Shown in pieces: positions 44,651 through 53,635 of a stretch of 64,000 nt of DNA. The notes beneath the pieces are model-generated. The model had not been told where the DNA came from, made no database searches, and saw only the letters and a program-made list of their open reading frames with translations. How positions within the stretch are numbered: position 1 is the stretch's first letter; every line of letters begins with the position of its first letter. Made by a program: the position numbers and the translations under genes. The stretch is from Bacillus sp. FJAT-14578 (lineage in GTDB: Bacteria; Bacillota; Bacilli; Bacillales; Bacillaceae_H): positions 372,001-436,000 of the forward strand of contig NZ_AYSE01000001.1 in assembly GCF_000504165.1 (NCBI RefSeq), given 5' to 3'.

Positions 44651-46313
44651 ATATTTCCATGATGATTGGTAAAATCATCGGCTTTCTTCTCGTTTTCTCG
44701 AACAGAAATTGATTCAAGCTATCACGTATATTGGATTTTAACGATGACCATTCAATCATTTGTTCCTGCATACATTTATTCAATATTTGCTCAACGATTC
44801 TAGTGGCTTCTTCCAGCAGTTTTTCCGATTCCCGAACGTATACAAATCCGCGAGAAATAATTTCAGGGCCAGCCGTAATTTGTTTGTGCTTTTTATCAAT
44901 GGTGACAACGACAATTAGAATTCCGTCTTGGGAAAGAAGGCGGCGGTCCCTCAATACAATATTTCCCACGTCTCCGACACCGAGTCCATCGATTAACGTG
45001 TTTCCGGCTGTGACCTTTCCGCCTACTCGTGCTTGTTCATTCTTAAATTCGATCACATCGCCTTTCTCTACTACAAACACATGAGAAGGATTCATGCCAA
45101 TAGATTCTGCGAGCTTGGCATGGGCCATTTGCATACGGTATTCTCCATGGACGGGAAGGAAATATTTTGGCCGCATCAAATTCAGCATAAATTTAAGTTC
45201 TTCCTGATGTGCATGATCAGAATGCTGCACGACTTTTTTGCTGTATACAACATTCGCACCGGCACGAAACAACAAATCGATTGTCTTTGAAAAAGAAGTT
45301 TCATTTCCTGGGACAGGGGTTGCGGCAATCAATACCGTGTCCCCCTCTTCAACATTCACTAATTTATGCGCACGTTTAGCCATCCTCGCTAGCGCCGCAA
45401 TCGGTTCGCCCTGACTGCCTGTCGTTAATATCGCGACTTTATTCTTTGGATATTTGCCGACTTCCTGCACGGGAATAAAAACATCTTTTGCATCCGTCAC
45501 ATGGCCAAGATTTGCAGCAATCTCAATAACCCTCCATATATTTCGCCCTACGACTGCTATTTTCCGCCCGTGATTTTGAGCTGCAGCAACAACTTGTTGA
45601 ATGCGATTAACATGAGAGGCATGGGTAGCTACAATCAGGCGGCCTGTCGCATTATAGAAAACATCTGATATTTCCTGACCGACGATGGCTTCAGAACTGG
45701 AATGACCCGGACGTTCTGCGTTCGTACTATCCGATAACAAAAAGAGGACGCCTTCACTTCCAATCTGAGCCATCTTTCCGATATCTGCTAATTGAGAACC
45801 AACCGGTGTTTGGTCAAATTTAAAATCTCCCGTATGTACAATCGCTCCTTCTGACGTACGGATACAAATTCCGACAGAATCAGGGATACTGTGATTCGTT
45901 CGGAAAAATGACACTTCTGCTCTCTCAAAACTTACTATGTCAGAGGGATTGACCGTTTGAAACAAATCATTTTTTGTGATACCATATTCAGCCAGCTGCT
46001 CTTTTGCCAAGGCAACGGTGAGCTTCGTCCCATAAATCGGCACTTCCAGCCGTTTCACGATAAATGGAAGCCCCCCGATATGATCTTCGTGACCATGAGT
46101 AAGAAAAATGCCTTTCACTCGCTCTTTTCGTTCTAATAGATAACTGATATCTGGAATGACCACATCAATGCCGAGCATTTCATCTTCCGGAAACATTAAC
46201 CCCGCATCCACAATAAAAATATCGCCGTCTACTTCAATGCCGCACATATTTTTGCCGATTTCTCCCACTCCACCTAGTACGTATACTTTAATGTTCTCTA
46301 TCTTTTTCATCAT
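44649..46313 (-). CDS. rnjB: Ribonuclease J2
   Basis: 554 residues of the metallo-beta-lactamase/beta-CASP family, next to tepA and dapA as in B. subtilis rnjB (ymfA). It has LTHGHEDHIGGLPF near residue 75, HTGDFKFDQTP, the beta-CASP part (DSTNAERPG, ATHASHVNRIQQV) and the C-terminal IIMEI end. RNase J2 pairs with RNase J1 in mRNA decay and maturation. Unlike my recollection of B. subtilis J2 (HGHDENIGG), the zinc motif here is complete. AGGAGG lies 9 bases before the first of two ATG codons. Confidence 0.93.
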   Translation of the reverse strand: MMKKIENIKVYVLGGVGEIGKNMCGIEVDGDIFIVDAGLMFPEDEMLGIDVVIPDISYLLERKERVKGIFLTHGHEDHIGGLPFIVKRLEVPIYGTKLTVALAKEQLAEYGITKNDLFQTVNPSDIVSFERAEVSFFRTNHSIPDSVGICIRTSEGAIVHTGDFKFDQTPVGSQLADIGKMAQIGSEGVLFLLSDSTNAERPGHSSSEAIVGQEISDVFYNATGRLIVATHASHVNRIQQVVAAAQNHGRKIAVVGRNIWRVIEIAANLGHVTDAKDVFIPVQEVGKYPKNKVAILTTGSQGEPIAALARMAKRAHKLVNVEEGDTVLIAATPVPGNETSFSKTIDLLFRAGANVVYSKKVVQHSDHAHQEELKFMLNLMRPKYFLPVHGEYRMQMAHAKLAESIGMNPSHVFVVEKGDVIEFKNEQARVGGKVTAGNTLIDGLGVGDVGNIVLRDRRLLSQDGILIVVVTIDKKHKQITAGPEIISRGFVYVRESEKLLEEATRIVEQILNKCMQEQMIEWSSLKSNIRDSLNQFLFEKTRRKPMILPIIMEI

Positions 46314-46396
46314 GAACCCTTGCCTCCTAGACTGACATCACCCGTTCAACATCACTTGTTTTCATTATAACTGATGAAATATTCGGAATACAAGAT

Positions 46397-46531
46397 AATA
46401 ATCCCCCGTTTCATGAAACGGGGGATTATTACAACAAAGAAGGTGATCCAAAAAGTTTAGTATAAACCTTTTGGATCACCTTCTACATATAATCAAGTAA
46501 TAGGCTCAAGGAAAACCAAGATTCTTGAGCC
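46397..46531. terminator. Three hairpins between dapA and rnjB
   Basis: AATAATCCCCCGTTTC heads an exact palindrome (46397-46430). AGAAGGTGATCCAAAA pairs with TTTTGGATCACCTTCT (46438-46483). GGCTCAAG pairs with CTTGAGCC (46503-46531). Together they should end dapA transcription firmly. Confidence 0.65.
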
Positions 46532-46540
46532 ATGTTACTT

Positions 46541-47413
46541 TCAAATAAATTGAAGTACGTTTGTTAAAGCTGCACGTTCTTGTTCTGATAGTGGAACAAG
46601 CGGCAAGCGGACAGATCCTACATCCAGCCCTTTCAGCTGCAGAGCCGTTTTGACGGGTGTTGGACTCGGCGCTGCAAACATGGCGTTCATAATTGGCAGC
46701 AATTTTTGATGGGCTTTTGCCGCTTGCGCTACGTCACCCTTTTCAAAATTCGCAATCATTTGTTGCATTTCATTCCCGATGACGTGAGAGGCCACAGATA
46801 CGACCCCTGTACCTCCGATTGCCAATACAGGCAATGTCAGGGCATCATCTCCGCTGTACAGCGCAAAATCCTCATCTGTGTTGGCAATGATTTCTGTCAT
46901 GGCATCAAGGTCGCCGCTTGCTTCTTTAACAGCTGCCACATTTGGCAGTTTGGACAGCTTAACAATGGTCTCGGCAGCAATTTTGGTAACTGCACGGCCA
47001 GGAACGTTATAAAGCATGACTGGGAGAGAGGTGCTTTCTGCAACTGCTTTAAAATGTTGATAAAGCCCCTCTTGATTTGGTTTATTATAGTACGGCGCAA
47101 CGAGCATGATGGCATCTACACCTGTTTCTTCCGCTTTTTCGGTCAGCTCGATAGAAGAATGGGTATTGTTGCTTCCGGTACCTGCGATAACAGGTACACG
47201 GCCATTCGCTGCTTCTACGACATGCCGAAACAACGCTAACTTTTCTTCTGTCGATAGGGTCGGAGATTCACCTGTGGTTCCGGCAACAACCAGCGAATCC
47301 GTACCATTTTCGATTAAATAGTTGACAAGTTTTGTTGTTTTGGCAAAATCAATGTTCCCTTTATGATCAAAAGGTGTAACCATAGCGGTTGACACTTTTC
47401 CGAAATTAATCAT
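46541..47413 (-). CDS. dapA: 4-hydroxy-tetrahydrodipicolinate synthase
   Basis: 290 residues. It condenses pyruvate with aspartate semialdehyde, the first step of the lysine branch, whose product also feeds dipicolinate. The Schiff base lysine is in AAVKEASGD near residue 161; the Tyr is in LYNVPGRAV; GTTGESPTLS is the pyruvate-binding loop. AAGGAG precedes the ATG. It follows dapG by 12 bases, so the two are one unit (asd-dapG-dapA). Confidence 0.96.
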   Translation of the reverse strand: MINFGKVSTAMVTPFDHKGNIDFAKTTKLVNYLIENGTDSLVVAGTTGESPTLSTEEKLALFRHVVEAANGRVPVIAGTGSNNTHSSIELTEKAEETGVDAIMLVAPYYNKPNQEGLYQHFKAVAESTSLPVMLYNVPGRAVTKIAAETIVKLSKLPNVAAVKEASGDLDAMTEIIANTDEDFALYSGDDALTLPVLAIGGTGVVSVASHVIGNEMQQMIANFEKGDVAQAAKAHQKLLPIMNAMFAAPSPTPVKTALQLKGLDVGSVRLPLVPLSEQERAALTNVLQFI

Positions 47414-47425
47414 ACTTCCACTCCT

Positions 47426-48658
47426 TCAATATTCGTTTCCTGCTTTTGAAAGCTCAAAAGCATCGTGAAGGGCATTTACTGCTTTTTTCAAGTCTTCTTC
47501 TTTTACTAGTACCCAAATCGTTGTATGGCTATCAGCAGATTGTAAAATTTGAATGCCTTGTTCTGATAAGGCCCCTACAATTTTAGCAGCTACTCCGGGC
47601 ATTCCTGTCATACCCGCTCCCACTGTCGATACTTTCGCACATTCCCTTGTCACAACCGGTTCATACCCCAATTCTCGCAACACACCAATGGCTCTATCCG
47701 TTACATCATTCGTAACCGTATAAACGACACCTTTTGGGGAGATGTTAATGAAATCCACGCTGATTTGTTCATTGGCCATTGCTTTAAACACTTCGGCCTG
47801 CAAATCGTAATGCCCTTCTTTGGCGAACACTTTAATTTGAGTGACACCCGATACATGGGCAATACCTGTAATCAGCCGTTCTTGAACATCGCTGCCCCTT
47901 TGTTTAGCATTGGCTTGGGATGTTACAAGCGTCCCTTCCGATTCCGAGTAAGTAGAGCGCACACGAATCGGCACTTTCGCCTGCATGGCAATCTCTACTG
48001 CGCGGGGATGGATGACTTTCGCTCCCTGATAAGCCATATTGCAAATTTCATTATACGTCACAACAGAAAGAGGTCTCGCATCTTCCACAATGCGCGGATC
48101 AGCTGTCATGACTCCCTCAACGTCCGTAAAAATATCGATAAACTCTGCATTCAAAGCCGCTCCGAGCGCTGAAGCCGATGTATCGCTGCCGCCTCGCCCT
48201 AATGTTGTCGTATCTCCCTGTTCCGTTGCTCCCTGGAAACCGGCGACCACGACCACATCATGGTGTTCCAACTCTTCGATTAAGCGGTCGCACCTCATCT
48301 CGATGATTTTTGCACTATTGAAATCACTGTTTGTTAAAAAGCCGGCCTGTGCCCCATTCAAAGTTGCCGCTCGAATTCCATGGCTATTCAGCAGGTTCGT
48401 AAACACAACCGAAGAAATCAATTCTCCGCATGACATAAGCATGTCAAGCTCCCGTTTGCTCAACAACGCTTGATTTCCACCTACAAGTGAAAGAAGCGTA
48501 TCTGTCGCGTACGGTTCACCCTTTCTTCCCATGGCTGAGACGACAACAACTACCTTATATCCTTCACTAAGCGCATTTTGAATATGCTTGTAGGCCAACT
48601 CACGCCCATTTTCGTCGCGAACTGATGTACCACCAAACTTCTGAACGATGATTTTCAT
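47426..48658 (-). CDS. dapG: Aspartokinase I
   Basis: 410 residues, phosphorylates aspartate at the entry of the aspartate family pathway. The kinase domain starts KIIVQKFGGTSVRDENGR and has TLGRGGSDTSA and FTDVEGVMTADPR; two ACT domains end the protein (about 265-405). In B. subtilis this isozyme is inhibited by meso-diaminopimelate and serves cell wall and spore needs. GAGGTG precedes the ATG. It follows asd by 163 bases. Confidence 0.95.
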   Translation of the reverse strand: MKIIVQKFGGTSVRDENGRELAYKHIQNALSEGYKVVVVVSAMGRKGEPYATDTLLSLVGGNQALLSKRELDMLMSCGELISSVVFTNLLNSHGIRAATLNGAQAGFLTNSDFNSAKIIEMRCDRLIEELEHHDVVVVAGFQGATEQGDTTTLGRGGSDTSASALGAALNAEFIDIFTDVEGVMTADPRIVEDARPLSVVTYNEICNMAYQGAKVIHPRAVEIAMQAKVPIRVRSTYSESEGTLVTSQANAKQRGSDVQERLITGIAHVSGVTQIKVFAKEGHYDLQAEVFKAMANEQISVDFINISPKGVVYTVTNDVTDRAIGVLRELGYEPVVTRECAKVSTVGAGMTGMPGVAAKIVGALSEQGIQILQSADSHTTIWVLVKEEDLKKAVNALHDAFELSKAGNEY

Positions 48659-48821
48659 ACTTGCTTACACCTCGTTAGCCCGCTTCCTTATCTATTACCG
48701 GATGTACAAAAAGTCCAGGAAAAATCGCTGTGGAATGTCTTCGACAATCCGCCTCTCCGGTCCTCGAGTCAACGTTCCTTGAAACTTCTCGGCTCTTTTT
48801 CCTCTTTTTGAACACACACTA

Positions 48822-49868
48822 TTATACAAGTTCGAGCTTGATTAATGATTCGGCAATCTGCACAGAGTTCCATGCAGCACCCTTTAATAAGTTATCAGAA
48901 ACAATCCACATATGGAAGCCATTATCTTTATTTAGGTCTTTTCTAATACGTCCGACAAATACGTCGCGCTTGCCTACGCAATCAGCCGGCATCGGGTATA
49001 CTTGATTTTCCGGATCGTCTTGTAAAACAATTCCCGGAGCTTCCGCAAGTAATTGTTTCACTTGATCCACTGTTACTCCGTTTTGTTCTAATTCAATATA
49101 AACAGATTCAGAGTGGCCTGTTACAACCGGTAGACGTACGCATGTCGCTGCCACTTCCAGTTCAGGCATATGCATGATTTTTTTTGTTTCGTTGATCATT
49201 TTCATTTCTTCGTAAGTAAAACCATTATCTTGGAATTTATCAATTTGCGGAATAGCGTTGAAAGCAATTTGATAATGCTTTTCATCACCTTTAACAGGCA
49301 ATACTTCCGGCGTGAACGGCTCATCGTTTAAAATGGCTTTTGCCTGCTCTTTTAATTCATTAATTGCTACTGCACCCGCTCCTGATACGGCTTGATAAGT
49401 CGAAACAATTACTCGCTTCAGTCCAAACGATTGGCGAAGCGGTTCTAAAGCTGCCACCATTTGAATTGTAGAGCAGTTCGGGTTAGCAATGATTCCGTTG
49501 TGTGCTTTAAGGTCCTCTTCATTGACCTCTGGTACAACAAGCGGTGTATTTTCATCCATACGGAACGCGCTTGTATTATCTACTACAATAGCACCGCGCT
49601 TTACAGCTTCGGGAGCTAGTTCTTTTGAAATGCTTCCTCCTGCGCTGAATAAAGCGATTTGAACCCCTTCAAAGCTTTCTGGTGTTGCTTCTTGAACCGT
49701 GATCTCTTCCCCTTTGAATAACACCTTTTTTCCCGCCGAGCGAGCTGAAGATAACAGTGTTAATTTACTAATAGGGAGATTGCGATCTTCCAATGTTGCG
49801 ATCATTTGCTGCCCAACCGCGCCTGTTGCTCCTACCACCGCTACATGTAATCCAGATTGTTTTGTCAT
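48822..49868 (-). CDS. asd: Aspartate-semialdehyde dehydrogenase
   Basis: 348 residues. It reduces aspartyl phosphate to aspartate semialdehyde with NADPH. The NADP loop is [12 protein letters not shown]; the active cysteine is in [13 protein letters not shown] near residue 130; [11 protein letters not shown] and a histidine in the C-terminal half complete the site. TTGGAGGGG precedes the ATG. It leads the asd-dapG-dapA set, with dpaB next upstream beyond a terminator. Confidence 0.96.
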   Translation of the reverse strand: MTKQSGLHVAVVGATGAVGQQMIATLEDRNLPISKLTLLSSARSAGKKVLFKGEEITVQEATPESFEGVQIALFSAGGSISKELAPEAVKRGAIVVDNTSAFRMDENTPLVVPEVNEEDLKAHNGIIANPNCSTIQMVAALEPLRQSFGLKRVIVSTYQAVSGAGAVAINELKEQAKAILNDEPFTPEVLPVKGDEKHYQIAFNAIPQIDKFQDNGFTYEEMKMINETKKIMHMPELEVAATCVRLPVVTGHSESVYIELEQNGVTVDQVKQLLAEAPGIVLQDDPENQVYPMPADCVGKRDVFVGRIRKDLNKDNGFHMWIVSDNLLKGAAWNSVQIAESLIKLELV

Positions 49869-50071
49869 TTAAGTCCCCTCCAACCGTTTTCAATCAACAA
49901 CATCTTGATTCTGCATTATTTTGCTTTTAAAATAATATGAATTATTTTATCATACTATTGCGTTAAAGAAAGGAAGAATTCATAAAATTTCTTTATTAAA
50001 TAATGCTGGCTTCCCAAGAATAAGTCAACTACTTATTTTACCAGAAAACCCTTTCTTTTAACACATTGGAA

Positions 50072-50106
50072 GCCTCCCGCGTTACAAAGGATGCAGCATG
50101 GGAGGC
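50072..50106 (-). terminator. Terminator after dpaB
   Basis: GCCTCCC and GGGAGGC close a hairpin with a GC-containing inner part. The remaining 200 bases before asd contain its promoter region, with a TATGAT -10-like element at 49949-49954. Confidence 0.55.
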
Positions 50107-50142
50107 ATATATGTTTACTATATACTATTCTAACAATCTCAT

Positions 50143-50745
50143 TTAGCTTTCGCTATCACGAAATTTTTCAATAATGACCGGTTGAAGTTGTTTTCCTTCT
50201 AAAGCAGCCATGATGGTGTCGGTTAACAGGCTCATGCGCGCCACCATAGAATTCGGCTTTTGCTCCGGTGCATCTTGCCCAAATGGAATGAAATAAATAT
50301 TTTTGGCTGCCATCAAGCGCATAATGTTAATGCCATTTAAACCGAGGGCATCATTTGTCGAAATCCCCAATACTGCTGGCTTATGATTTCTTATCGTGGC
50401 TTTTACAGCCATTAATACAGGCGACTCGTTCATTGCATTGGCGAGTTTACTCAATGAATTGCCTGTCATTGGCGCAACGACCATGCAATCCAGCGGAATT
50501 TTCGGTCCGAGGGGCTCTGCTTTGACAATGCTGTCGATGACTTTGTTCCCTGTGATTTCTTCCACCCGTTTAATCCAATCTTCCCCGTTTCCAAAACGTG
50601 TATCTGTTGTTTGCACCGTGTAAGAAACAACAGGCAATACTTCCGCTCCAAGTTCAACAAGCTTTTCGATTTCCGGCATTACTTCCGCATACGTACAATG
50701 AGATCCTGTCAATCCAAACCCAATTCGTCTTCCTTTTAACGTCAT
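50143..50745 (-). CDS. dpaB: Dipicolinate synthase subunit B
   Basis: 200 residues, a flavoprotein-like subunit (LTGSHCTYAEVMPEIEKLVE, VAPMTGNSLSKLANAMNESP) that with DpaA makes dipicolinic acid, the main small molecule of the spore core. It overlaps the dpaA stop by 4 bases. Formerly spoVFB. Expression is expected in the late mother cell. Confidence 0.96.
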   Translation of the reverse strand: MTLKGRRIGFGLTGSHCTYAEVMPEIEKLVELGAEVLPVVSYTVQTTDTRFGNGEDWIKRVEEITGNKVIDSIVKAEPLGPKIPLDCMVVAPMTGNSLSKLANAMNESPVLMAVKATIRNHKPAVLGISTNDALGLNGINIMRLMAAKNIYFIPFGQDAPEQKPNSMVARMSLLTDTIMAALEGKQLQPVIIEKFRDSES

Positions 50746-51644
50746 GGTTGATTCCCCTTTCTTTTTTCTAAATTCTCATATAGTAATTCACAGAGAATAT
50801 TTGCCACAATTTGGCCCGCGGTTTTTGGGGCTACAATACCTGGTAAGCTTGGAGCAAGTATTGCTTTGATTCCCCGTTTTTCAGCATAGCGAAAATCGGT
50901 TCCCCCAGGCTTAGACGCTAAATCGATAATGAGAGAGTGAGAAGGCATCTTGGAAATGACACTGGCTGTCAGTACTTGATAAGGGATGGTGTTGATACAA
51001 ATATCAGTATTGGAGACTTCACTGGCTAAATGTGACAAGTGAAACGGAGTTAAGCCCATCTCTGTAATCCGAGCAAGATGTTCGGATTTTCTTGCTCCCA
51101 CTTTCACTTTAGCGCCAAGGGCCGCAAACGTGCGTGCCACACTCATGCCAACTCTCCCTAAACCCAATACTGCAACGGTCGATCCGTGAATCGTAAAATC
51201 CGTGTGTTGAATGGCCAGCATAATAGTTCCCTCTACTGTCGGAATCGAATTGTAAATGGCAACATCGTCTCGTTCGAATAATTGAACAAGCTCCCGGTTT
51301 GTATTCTGAATAAGCTTATTTAAGTAATCATTTGTAATCCCCGAAAAGATGGTACAATGACTCGGTGTGACTTTTAACATTTCTTCTTTCAAATACACTT
51401 TTTCATTCGAAAAAATGGTATCGATTTGTCCTTCATGGTTTGTGCCGCGGACAGGCAGAATGATGGCATCCATTTGCGAGAAATCTACTTCATGAATTTG
51501 ATATTTAGTGGCTCCAGCAAAACCGTGGTCTAGTTGGTCAAATCCAACGAGAGAGATTTTGGCATCTAGTTCTATTAATTTTCGAATAACCTCTAGCTGT
51601 CTGGCATCACCGCCAATTACCGCGATGTGCATATCCGTCAACAT
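50742..51644 (-). CDS. dpaA: Dipicolinate synthase subunit A
   Basis: 300 residues from ATG 51644, giving the MLTDMHIAVIGGDARQLEVI start of relatives; AGAAGG lies 11 bases upstream. GTG 51656 is less likely because that site touches it. A Rossmann domain (VAVLGLGRVGMSVART) binds the nicotinamide cofactor, and the C-terminal region has LIIDLASKPGGTDF. It acts on dihydroxy-tetrahydrodipicolinate from DapA. A SigK-like promoter precedes it. Formerly spoVFA. Confidence 0.95.
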   Translation of the reverse strand: MLTDMHIAVIGGDARQLEVIRKLIELDAKISLVGFDQLDHGFAGATKYQIHEVDFSQMDAIILPVRGTNHEGQIDTIFSNEKVYLKEEMLKVTPSHCTIFSGITNDYLNKLIQNTNRELVQLFERDDVAIYNSIPTVEGTIMLAIQHTDFTIHGSTVAVLGLGRVGMSVARTFAALGAKVKVGARKSEHLARITEMGLTPFHLSHLASEVSNTDICINTIPYQVLTASVISKMPSHSLIIDLASKPGGTDFRYAEKRGIKAILAPSLPGIVAPKTAGQIVANILCELLYENLEKRKGNQP

Positions 51645-51713
51645 CTTGTTATCCACCTTCTTTTGTTATATATGTGAATGTTCTTAAGTGCCCAATAGCC
51701 TCTGTTACTTCCA

Positions 51714-51742
51714 CATTGTATGTATGAAAGAAAAAATCGGTG
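51714..51742 (-). promoter_or_regulatory. SigK-like promoter of dpaAB
   Basis: The minus strand reads CACC (51739-51742), about 16 bases, CATACAATG (51714-51722). It fits the SigK pattern AC...CATAnnnTA except for the last base. B. subtilis spoVF is SigK-dependent. Confidence 0.5.
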
Positions 51743-51776
51743 AAACGTTGACTAGCCATTCCGGAAAAATAACAAA

Positions 51777-51824
51777 GAGGATGCCCCCAAAAGGCAAAAT
51801 GCAATCCTTTTGGGGGGCATCCTC
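51777..51824. terminator. Terminator after ymxH
   Basis: GAGGATGCCCCCAAAAGG pairs with CCTTTTGGGGGGCATCCTC with one bulged base. Confidence 0.7.
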
Positions 51825-51870
51825 ATTAAAAATCAGTTTTGACGGTCTATTAAAGGCTTATGGGACAGCC
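51824..51870. repeat. Dispersed repeat G, copy 2
   Basis: CATTAAAAATCAGTTTT...GGCTTATGGGACAGCC matches the copy at 25903-25949 over its whole length with scattered changes. It fills the space between the hairpin and the ymxH stop. Confidence 0.5.
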
Positions 51871-51873
51871 TCT

Positions 51874-52122
51874 TTACTGTTCAATATACTCTTCGATATC
51901 GATAATAATCATATCGGACCCAATCTTTTTAATGCGGCTCCATGGGACTCGTATGTCATTTCCTTGACGCTTGAATCCGAACCATTTGACGGTCGGAATA
52001 ATTAAGGTAGTGATTTGTCCAGTTTGTTCATTGATTTCTAAATCAGTCTGCCCGAGAACCCCGAGTCTTTCCGCTTTTTTTACATCTACAATTTCTTTTC
52101 CGCTTAATTCGCTTAAGCGCAT
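51874..52122 (-). CDS. ymxH: YlmC/YmxH-family sporulation protein
   Basis: 82 residues with a PRC-barrel fold pattern (MRLSELSGKEIVDVKKAERL, TTLIIPTVKWFGF, VPWSRIKKIGSDMIII). Members are conserved in spore formers; the role is not established. GGGGTG precedes the ATG. It lies between mlpA and dpaA as in B. subtilis. Confidence 0.92.
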   Translation of the reverse strand: MRLSELSGKEIVDVKKAERLGVLGQTDLEINEQTGQITTLIIPTVKWFGFKRQGNDIRVPWSRIKKIGSDMIIIDIEEYIEQ

Positions 52123-52322
52123 AGTTAAACACCCCTTTTTCGCTTTTATCCCTCTCTAAAGGGCGATACCGATGTGGACGGTATTTTTCTTCTAAAAGGT
52201 TGGCCTTACTATTTATTTTATAGGCTCTTTTAAACAATGATGCGCATTTTCATTAAATTTTGACTCATTCGTGCAAAAAGGTCATGAAGAGAACCCTTAT
52301 GGGAGGTTCCTGACCGCTTTGC

Positions 52323-52372
52323 GTAACAAAAAAAAATGGACATGGGTGTTTTTCCCCATGTCCATTTTGTTA
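52323..52372. terminator. Terminator after mlpA
   Basis: AAAATGGACATGGG pairs with CCCATGTCCATTTT, and GTAAC/GTTAC can extend the stem. Confidence 0.8.
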
Positions 52373-52382
52373 CATGAATTCA

Positions 52383-53624
52383 TTATTTTTGAAGGCCCTT
52401 TGGCATTTCTCCGCTTGGACTGATCAATGAGAGCGCAAAAGTATCCGTGAAGATATCCTTTGCCAAATTATCGACACTTTCTTTCGTCACATTGTTCACA
52501 AGATCGATAATTTCATCTAATGACCGATGCTGGCTGAGCAGCAATTCATTCTTTCCATTTCGGCTCATACGGCTGTTTGTGCTTTCAAGGCTTAACATTA
52601 AGTTCCCTTTTAATTGCTCTTTGCTGTTGTGCAGCTCTTTCTCGGTAATTCCTTGATCTTTCAGCTGATAAAGCGTTTCCTGAATCGTGTCATACAGCAT
52701 ATCCAGCTGATTGCTGCCTGTACCGCCGTAAACGGTCAGCATTCCGGTATCACGGTAAGCAGAGTGATAGGAAAATACGGAATAAGCCAACCCGCGCTGT
52801 TCACGAACTTCCTGGAACAATCGGCTGCTCATGCTGCCGCCTAACACATTGTTCAATACGATTAAGCTGTACACATCTTTATGACCAATTTGCATCCCTT
52901 TAAATCCAAGACATAAATGGGCTTGCTCCGTTTCTTTTTTGCGCACAAGATGATTGGCATGGAATTCAGGCGTGACAAATGCAGTAGGCTCATGACCTGT
53001 TTCATACTTGCCAAAATATTGCTCGGCTTTTTTAATAAAGCTTTCTTCCACATTTCCGGCGATGGAGATCACGACATTTTCCGGTATGTACATTTCATTC
53101 ATATATTGTCGGAGCGTGTCCCCGTTAAACGTTTCCAATGTTTCTTCGGTACCTAAAATCGGATACCCCAGCGGATGTTTTTCATACACAGCCTTGCTTA
53201 ACAAATCGTGAACAATATCATCGGGCGTGTCTTCATACATTTTAATTTCTTCATAGACAACATTTTTCTCTTTCTTTAGCTCCTCTTCATCAAAAGTGGA
53301 GTTGAAAAACATATCAGCTAACACGTCAAGCGCCTGATCGGCATGCTCATCTAATACTTTCGCATAATAACACGTATATTCTTTAGACGTAAATGCATTT
53401 ACTTGACCTCCAATGCGATCGAAGCTTTCGGCAATTTCCCTTGCCGACCTTGTTTTTGTCCCCTTAAAGAACATATGCTCCAAAAAATGGGAAACCCCAT
53501 TGAGTTCAGGCGTTTCATTGCGGGATCCAGTCCCAATCCAAACTCCTATTGCCACTGAGCGAACAGTTGGAATATTTTCTAATACGATTCTTACACCATT
53601 TTGACAAGTATATCGTTTTATCAA
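52383..53624 (-). CDS. mlpA: M16-family zinc protease MlpA (YmxG)
   Basis: 413 residues from a TTG start with AGGAGG 7 bases upstream. The inverted zinc motif is GVSHFLEHMFFKGT (HxxEH), with the second glutamate region in KKEKNVVYEEIKMYEDTPDD and the C-terminal half GGSMSSRLFQEVREQRGLAY. It resembles mitochondrial processing peptidase. It starts 11 bases after the ylxY stop. In B. subtilis it has been linked to extracellular protease regulation. Confidence 0.94.
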   Translation of the reverse strand: MIKRYTCQNGVRIVLENIPTVRSVAIGVWIGTGSRNETPELNGVSHFLEHMFFKGTKTRSAREIAESFDRIGGQVNAFTSKEYTCYYAKVLDEHADQALDVLADMFFNSTFDEEELKKEKNVVYEEIKMYEDTPDDIVHDLLSKAVYEKHPLGYPILGTEETLETFNGDTLRQYMNEMYIPENVVISIAGNVEESFIKKAEQYFGKYETGHEPTAFVTPEFHANHLVRKKETEQAHLCLGFKGMQIGHKDVYSLIVLNNVLGGSMSSRLFQEVREQRGLAYSVFSYHSAYRDTGMLTVYGGTGSNQLDMLYDTIQETLYQLKDQGITEKELHNSKEQLKGNLMLSLESTNSRMSRNGKNELLLSQHRSLDEIIDLVNNVTKESVDNLAKDIFTDTFALSLISPSGEMPKGLQK

Positions 53625-53635
53625 GCGAGTGCCTC

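Noticed and set aside
46397..46531. Hairpin cluster before dapA's end as a CRISPR-like array
   Set aside because: The three stems have unrelated sequences and no regular repeat-spacer spacing. No cas genes occur in the window.
48659..48821. A lysine riboswitch or other leader before dapG
   Set aside because: The gap is 163 bases and lacks recognisable L-box core elements. The lysine riboswitch is usually found at lysC, not dapG.
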